Assembly (NCBI RefSeq): GCF_001879695.1
Contig: NZ_MNBL01000121.1
Location: 1 to 34,659, forward strand
Direction of reading: 5' to 3'
DNA from: Nioella sediminis
GTDB taxonomy: Bacteria > Pseudomonadota > Alphaproteobacteria > Rhodobacterales > Rhodobacteraceae
Length of the DNA stretch: 34,659 nt
Below the pieces are notes generated by a model, which saw only the letters and a list, made by a program, of their open reading frames with translations, was not told the DNA's origin and made no database searches. Positions 30,814 to 34,659 of this stretch are shown one piece after another (the first letter of the stretch is position 1; the number at the start of each line of letters is the position of its first letter). The position numbers and the translations under genes are program-made.

Positions 30814-31725
30814 TCAGTGCCGCGCTTCGCGCTCGTCGCGCCACATCTGCCACAGGAAGTAGCCGATGAAGACCAGCATGATCAGGAACAGCACCACCGC
30901 GATGGCGGAGCCATAGCCCATGCGGAACCCGTATTCGGACAGGGCCTGTTCGAACATCATGAAGCTGAGCACACGGGTCGACCCGAACGGTCCGCCATTG
31001 GTCATGATGGAAATCAGGTCGAAGCTGCGCAATGCGCCGATGATCGTCACCACGAAGGCGATGAACGTGGCCGGTTTCAGTTGCGGCAGCACCACGTGCC
31101 ACAGCATTTTCCAGCCCTTGGCCCCGTCCAGCCGCCCGGCCTCGATCTGTTCGGGGTCCACGGCATTCAGCCCGGTCAGGTAGAGGATCATGCAATAGGC
31201 GGTCTGCGGCCAGAGCCCGGCGGCGATGATGCCGTAGGTGGCAAGGTCGGGGTCGCCCAACACGTTGATCGAGTCCAGCCCGAAGAAGGTCAGCACCGCG
31301 TTCAGCAGCCCCACGCGCGGCAGGTAAAACCACGAAAAGACCAGCCCGACGACCACCTGGCTCAGCACGAAGGGGAAGAAGAACAGCGATTTATAGAGAC
31401 GGATGCCGGTGACCGTCTGGTTCAGGAACAACGCGATGAACAGGCCTGCCGGAATCGCCAGCAGGTAGAGCGCCAGCCATTTGAGGTTGTTCCAGAGCGA
31501 GGTTTCGAAGGCGCGGTCGTCCACAAGCTCGCGGTAGTTGTCGAGGCCGATATAGGTCGCCTCGCCCAGGCCGTCCCAGTCGTAGAGCGAGATGTTGAAG
31601 GACTGGAAGATCGGGCTGATCACGTAGACCACGAAGAACAGCAGACCGGGCAGCAGAAACAGCAGCGGCGTGACCGTCATGCGGTTCTTTTGCAGCCAGC
31701 TGCGGGTGTCGGTGGCGGGGGTCAT
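30814..31725 (-). CDS. Carbohydrate ABC transporter permease, MalF-type
   Basis: This 303-residue inner-membrane protein has about six helices. It begins with a cytoplasmic tail and LLFLLPGLLFFVVYVISPIFQSF, followed by SLYDWDGLG and YRELVDDRAFETSLWNNLKW, which are common to MalF/UgpA-like proteins. The EAA-loop reads EQIEAGRLDGAKGWKMLWHVVLPQLKPA, and the C-terminal region has RSFDLISIMTNGGPFGST. The gene is 120 bp downstream of the binding-protein gene, behind a strong hairpin. Confidence 0.95.
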   Translation of the reverse strand: MTPATDTRSWLQKNRMTVTPLLFLLPGLLFFVVYVISPIFQSFNISLYDWDGLGEATYIGLDNYRELVDDRAFETSLWNNLKWLALYLLAIPAGLFIALFLNQTVTGIRLYKSLFFFPFVLSQVVVGLVFSWFYLPRVGLLNAVLTFFGLDSINVLGDPDLATYGIIAAGLWPQTAYCMILYLTGLNAVDPEQIEAGRLDGAKGWKMLWHVVLPQLKPATFIAFVVTIIGALRSFDLISIMTNGGPFGSTRVLSFMMFEQALSEYGFRMGYGSAIAVVLFLIMLVFIGYFLWQMWRDEREARH

Positions 31726-31800
31726 GTCCTATCCTCCATTGGACAGCGCATTCGGAAACCGCGCGCGAGGCTATGGCGCGGCTTGCGGATACGCGGGGGA

Positions 31801-31833
31801 TGCGCCCCGCCCCGGTTTAAGGGGCGAGGCGCA
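31801..31833 (-). promoter_or_regulatory. Strong hairpin between binding-protein and permease genes
   Basis: TGCGCC (31801-31806) with GGCGCA (31828-31833), and CGCCCC (31808-31813) with GGGGCG (31821-31826), form a 12-bp stem with one C/A mismatch and a 7-nt loop. No T run follows on the - strand. In sugar ABC operons such a hairpin keeps binding-protein mRNA more abundant than permease mRNA. Confidence 0.65.
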
Positions 31834-31845
31834 GTCTATCAGGGA

Positions 31846-33108
31846 TTATTCGTAGATGCGCTGGCGCGCGTCTTCCAGACGTTCCAGGATATCGTCCAGG
31901 TTGTCCGGGAAGACCATGAATTCCTGCAGGCCTTCCATACCGATCGACGCCATTTCCGCTGGCCAGTCACGGTCGAAGAACTGCGCGATGCCGCCGGTGG
32001 CGTTCTGGCTGAGCATCGCAAAGCCCTGCTGGATGAATTCATCATCCGCCACTTCCGCGTTCGCGTTCACGGGCAACTGACCAAGGCCATCGGGGCCGTT
32101 GATCCGGGACTGAACGTCCGCCGAGGTGACGAAACGCAGGAACTCCTGTGCCGCCGCTACGTTCTGCGCACCCGCGGGGATGTGGAACGTGTCGGTGGGG
32201 GCGTCTTCACCCATCGGCATGCCTTCGACGATGGCCGGGAACTGATAGAAATCGATCTGGTCATCGGACAGACCCGCTTCACGCAGATGCGGCACCACGA
32301 AGTTGCCCATCAGGTAGGCGGTCGCTTCGCCGTTGACGAAGAAGGGCAGCGCCTCCTGCCAGGAATAGGTCTGGTGGTCGTCGATGAAGGCGCCCATGTC
32401 GATCAGGCGGCGCCAGTTGGCGAAGGTTGCGCGCACGCGCTCATCCGTCCAGGCCACTTCCCCGCGGGCCAGTTCCATGTGGAAGTCAAAGCCATTGGTG
32501 CGCATGTTCAGGTAGTCGAACCAGCCACCGGCGGTCCACAGGTAACGCGAGCCGATGGTGTAGCAGCTGCGGCCCGAATCCACGATCACCTGACAGTTGG
32601 CGATCTCTTCCTCGAAGGTGGTGGGTTCGCTCAGGCCAAGCTCGTTGAAGATGTCCTCGCGGTAGTAGATGCCCCACTGGTAGTAGGTATAAGGCACGCC
32701 CCATTGACGGTCGTCGATGGTCATCGCGCCGCGCACCGATTCCAGACCGGCGAAATCGCCCGCGTCCCACATGTCGGTGATATCCATGAACAGGCCCGCA
32801 TCCACATAGGGGCCCATGCGGTTGGCGGCGTACCAGTTCACCACATCCGGCGGGTTTGCCGTCAGCGCGTTGCGGATCTGGGTTTTCCACGCCTCGCGGT
32901 CAACAACGGTCAGCTCGATCTCAAGGCCGGGGTGCAGTTCCCCGAATTCCTCGACCAGCCCTTCCATGATCGCGCGGGGCGCCGGGTTCGACATGTCCGA
33001 AAAGATGCGCAGATCACCGGTCAGGCCGTGGCCATCGGCCATCGCCATACCGGAAAGCAGAGTTGTCGCCGCCAGCGCGGCCAGCGGTGTCTTGATGATG
33101 GAACGCAT
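31846..33108 (-). CDS. ABC transporter sugar-binding protein
   Basis: This 420-residue periplasmic protein of the family 1 extracellular solute-binding type has a signal peptide with cleavage after about residue 24 (LLSGMAMA). The mature part contains GDLRIFSDMSNPAPRAIMEGL, the segment DVVNWYAANRMGPYVDAGLF, then WGVPYTYYQWGIYYREDIFNELG and LPFFVNGEATAYLMGNFV. Such proteins bind oligosaccharides and feed MalF/MalG-type permeases. ATG 33108 is preceded by AAGGGAGGAC. It is the first gene of the galactoside operon, divergent from the IclR regulator. Its ligand is probably an alpha- or beta-galactoside such as melibiose, raffinose or lactose, which is inference from the neighbours. Confidence 0.94.
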   Translation of the reverse strand: MRSIIKTPLAALAATTLLSGMAMADGHGLTGDLRIFSDMSNPAPRAIMEGLVEEFGELHPGLEIELTVVDREAWKTQIRNALTANPPDVVNWYAANRMGPYVDAGLFMDITDMWDAGDFAGLESVRGAMTIDDRQWGVPYTYYQWGIYYREDIFNELGLSEPTTFEEEIANCQVIVDSGRSCYTIGSRYLWTAGGWFDYLNMRTNGFDFHMELARGEVAWTDERVRATFANWRRLIDMGAFIDDHQTYSWQEALPFFVNGEATAYLMGNFVVPHLREAGLSDDQIDFYQFPAIVEGMPMGEDAPTDTFHIPAGAQNVAAAQEFLRFVTSADVQSRINGPDGLGQLPVNANAEVADDEFIQQGFAMLSQNATGGIAQFFDRDWPAEMASIGMEGLQEFMVFPDNLDDILERLEDARQRIYE

Positions 33109-33134
33109 AGTGTCCTCCCTTGGTTCCACTTGAC

Positions 33135-33165
33135 GAAACGGTTTCATTATTTGAAACTAGGTTTC
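33135..33165. promoter_or_regulatory. IclR-type operator candidates
   Basis: Two inverted repeats, GAAAC-G-GTTTC (33135-33145) and GAAAC-TAG-GTTTC (33153-33165), lie between the binding-protein gene and the IclR gene. A further half site, TTGAAAACTAG, follows (about 33171-33181). Their closeness to both starts (27-57 bp and 81-111 bp) suggests that IclR controls both directions. Confidence 0.6.
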
Positions 33166-33245
33166 TATAGTTGAAAACTAGCCGGACGCCGGATACTGTG
33201 TCAACAGTTTCCTCGAAGGCTGAGGATGCGCAGGGGAGGTCTTTC

Positions 33246-34025
33246 ATGGCGAAGTCAGGCGACGGCACGGTCGGCAAGGCATTGGACGTGCTGGATTCTG
33301 TCGCTGCGGCGGGGCACCCGGTGAAGTTCACCGAATTGCTGGAAAACAGCGAGCACCCTAAGGCGACCCTCTACCGACTGCTCCAGACGCTGACGAATCA
33401 GGGGATGCTGTCGCATGACCCCGACACAGGCAGCTATACGCTTGGCCTGCGGTTGGTGAAGCTGGCCCATTCGGCGTGGAAACAAGCAACGCTGGCAACG
33501 GTGGCGCGGCCATATGTGGATGTGCTGGCCGCAAAGGCCGGAGAAACCATTCACCTTGCCCAGATGGAACTGGGGCAGGTTCTGTTCGTCGACAAGCAGA
33601 AGATGAGCGACCGGTTCGAGACGCTCGCGCAGACCGGCAAGGTCGCGCCGGGCTATTGCACCGGGGTGGGCAAGGCGATCCTCGCCCATATGACGCCCGA
33701 ACGGCTGGAACGCGCCCTGCGCCAGCAGTTGTTCCTGAAGAACACGCCATCGACCCATACCAGCCCTGAAACGCTGCTAAAGGAACTGGAGCAGATAAGG
33801 GCCGAGGGCGTCGCCTTCGACCGGGAAGAACACGAGGCCGGCATCATCTCGATCGCCGCGCCGATCCTGACAAACGGGGGGCGCGTCATCGGGGCGCTGT
33901 CGATTGCGACCTCCACCACCCGCCATTCGCTCGACAGTATCCGGGCATTTCAGCCCGATCTGCTCGAAACCGCCCGCAAGATCGGGGAAGAGGCCACCGC
34001 GTGGCAATTCCCCACCGTCAATTGA
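33246..34025 (+). CDS. IclR-family transcriptional regulator
   Basis: This 259-residue protein has the IclR N-terminal winged helix (about 8-65: VGKALDVLDSVAAAGHPVKFTELLE, then HPKATLYRLLQTLTNQGML and TGSYTLGLRLVKLA). The C-terminal ligand domain contains CTGVGKAILAHMTPERLERAL and AEGVAFDREEHEAGIISIAAPILTNGGRVIGALSIA. ATG 33246 has a GGGGAGG ribosome site. It is divergent from the sugar-uptake operon and immediately upstream of the transport ATPase, so it is the likely local regulator. The inducer could be galactose or a pathway intermediate such as galactonate. Confidence 0.95.
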   Translation: MAKSGDGTVGKALDVLDSVAAAGHPVKFTELLENSEHPKATLYRLLQTLTNQGMLSHDPDTGSYTLGLRLVKLAHSAWKQATLATVARPYVDVLAAKAGETIHLAQMELGQVLFVDKQKMSDRFETLAQTGKVAPGYCTGVGKAILAHMTPERLERALRQQLFLKNTPSTHTSPETLLKELEQIRAEGVAFDREEHEAGIISIAAPILTNGGRVIGALSIATSTTRHSLDSIRAFQPDLLETARKIGEEATAWQFPTVN

Positions 34026-34049
34026 CCCCAGTCTGGGAGGACCAAGGAC

Positions 34050-34659
34050 ATGTCCGGTGTAACGCTGAACAAGGTCATCAAGAAATACGGAGAAACGCAG
34101 GTGATCCACGGGGTCGACCTGCAAATTGAAGACGGGGAGTTCTGCGTCTTCGTCGGGCCTTCGGGCTGTGGCAAGTCCACGCTGCTGCGGATGATCGCGG
34201 GGCTGGAGGAAACCACCGATGGCCAGATCGCCATCGGCGCGCGGGATGTGACCCGGATGGACCCGGCCGAACGCGGTGTGGCGATGGTGTTCCAGACCTA
34301 TGCGCTCTACCCCCATATGACCGTTGAGGAAAACATGGGCTTCGGGCTGCGCATGAACGGCCACCCGAAGGCCGAGATCAAGGCCAAGGTGGCAGAGGCA
34401 AGCCGCGTCCTCAAGCTGGACGAGTATCTGAAACGCAAGCCCAAGGCGCTGTCCGGCGGGCAGCGGCAGCGGGTGGCCATCGGGCGGGCCATCGTGCGGG
34501 GGCCGGAAGTGTTCCTGTTCGACGAGCCTTTGTCGAATCTCGATGCAGAATTGCGGGTAGAGATGCGCGTGGAAATCGCCCGGCTGCATAACGAGATCGG
34601 CGCGACGATGATCTATGTCACCCATGACCAGGTCGAGGCGATGACGCTGGCCGACAAGA
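34050..34659 (+). CDS. Sugar ABC transporter ATP-binding protein, MsmK/UgpC-type (3' end cut by window)
   Basis: An open frame of 203 codons runs off the window end. Motifs are GPSGCGKST (36-44, Walker A), the Q-loop [29 protein letters not shown] (134-141, signature), [12 protein letters not shown] (154-165, Walker B) and His192 (THDQVEA). These match the MalK/UgpC/MsmK ATPases that serve MalF/MalG-type permeases. The C-terminal regulatory domain is not in view. It follows IclR by 24 bases and presumably powers the transporter encoded opposite. Confidence 0.95.
   Translation, partial: MSGVTLNKVIKKYGETQVIHGVDLQIEDGEFCVFVGPSGCGKSTLLRMIAGLEETTDGQIAIGARDVTRMDPAERGVAMVFQTYALYPHMTVEENMGFGLRMNGHPKAEIKAKVAEASRVLKLDEYLKRKPKALSGGQRQRVAIGRAIVRGPEVFLFDEPLSNLDAELRVEMRVEIARLHNEIGATMIYVTHDQVEAMTLADK

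Noticed and set aside
30817-33174. Very long + strand open frame (about 785 codons) opposite the sugar transporter genes
   Set aside because: The composition is His/Gln/Arg-rich with no domains, and it mirrors three well-supported transporter genes on the - strand.

Overview
The window looks like a chromosomal segment of an alphaproteobacterium of the Rhodobacteraceae (Roseobacter-type). The evidence is high GC, an F0 operon of the form atpI-atpB-atpE-atpB'-atpF with a duplicated b subunit, a MipZ division ATPase, a Hint-domain (Hint_2 type) protein, and ribosomal proteins typical of the group. No genus is assigned because no rRNA gene is present.

Layout. 1-1015: 3'-truncated zinc-type quinone oxidoreductase (-). 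1134-3770: F0 ATP synthase operon (-) with its own promoter, a hairpin after atpE and an intrinsic terminator. 4014-7483: regulators and stress functions, namely an ArsR repressor with two tandem operators, a ClbS/DfsB-like protein, an EamA exporter paired with a LysR regulator, and the azoreductase AzoR across a palindromic intergenic site. 7544-9902: accessory region with a small secreted protein, a lamin-tail/Hint protein on the opposite strand bounded by a 25-bp direct repeat, and a small membrane protein. 10107-14823: a dense + strand run ffh, two GNAT acetyltransferases, chorismate mutase, rpsP, bluB, a tiny membrane protein and rimM; ffh is preceded by four consecutive hairpins. 14827-16722: a 3D-domain lipoprotein and a lower-GC segment that separate rimM from trmD. 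16723-19823: trmD, an FAD oxidoreductase (-), then rplS-rpmE with a terminator. 19899-21695: a pilin-like single-pass protein (-) and mipZ (+).

21692-34659 is a coherent galactoside catabolic locus. On the - strand lie a sugar-binding protein, two ABC permeases, a GH4 alpha-galactosidase-type enzyme, an IlvD/Edd dehydratase, an SDR sugar dehydrogenase, DgoK, DgoA, an SMP-30 lactonase and a GH42 beta-galactosidase. On the + strand, divergent, are an IclR regulator and the start of an MsmK/UgpC-type ATPase. Together they give import, cleavage of alpha- and beta-galactosides, and a complete oxidative (De Ley-Doudoroff) route from D-galactose to pyruvate plus glyceraldehyde 3-phosphate. The usual enolase-type DgoD is replaced by an IlvD-type dehydratase.

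The most notable observations are the structured ffh leader, the repeat-bounded Hint cassette that looks like a 3'-end-replacing insertion, the galactoside locus with its dehydratase substitution, and an SDR whose catalytic lysine position holds asparagine. No tRNA, rRNA, CRISPR array, transposase or integrase was recognised.
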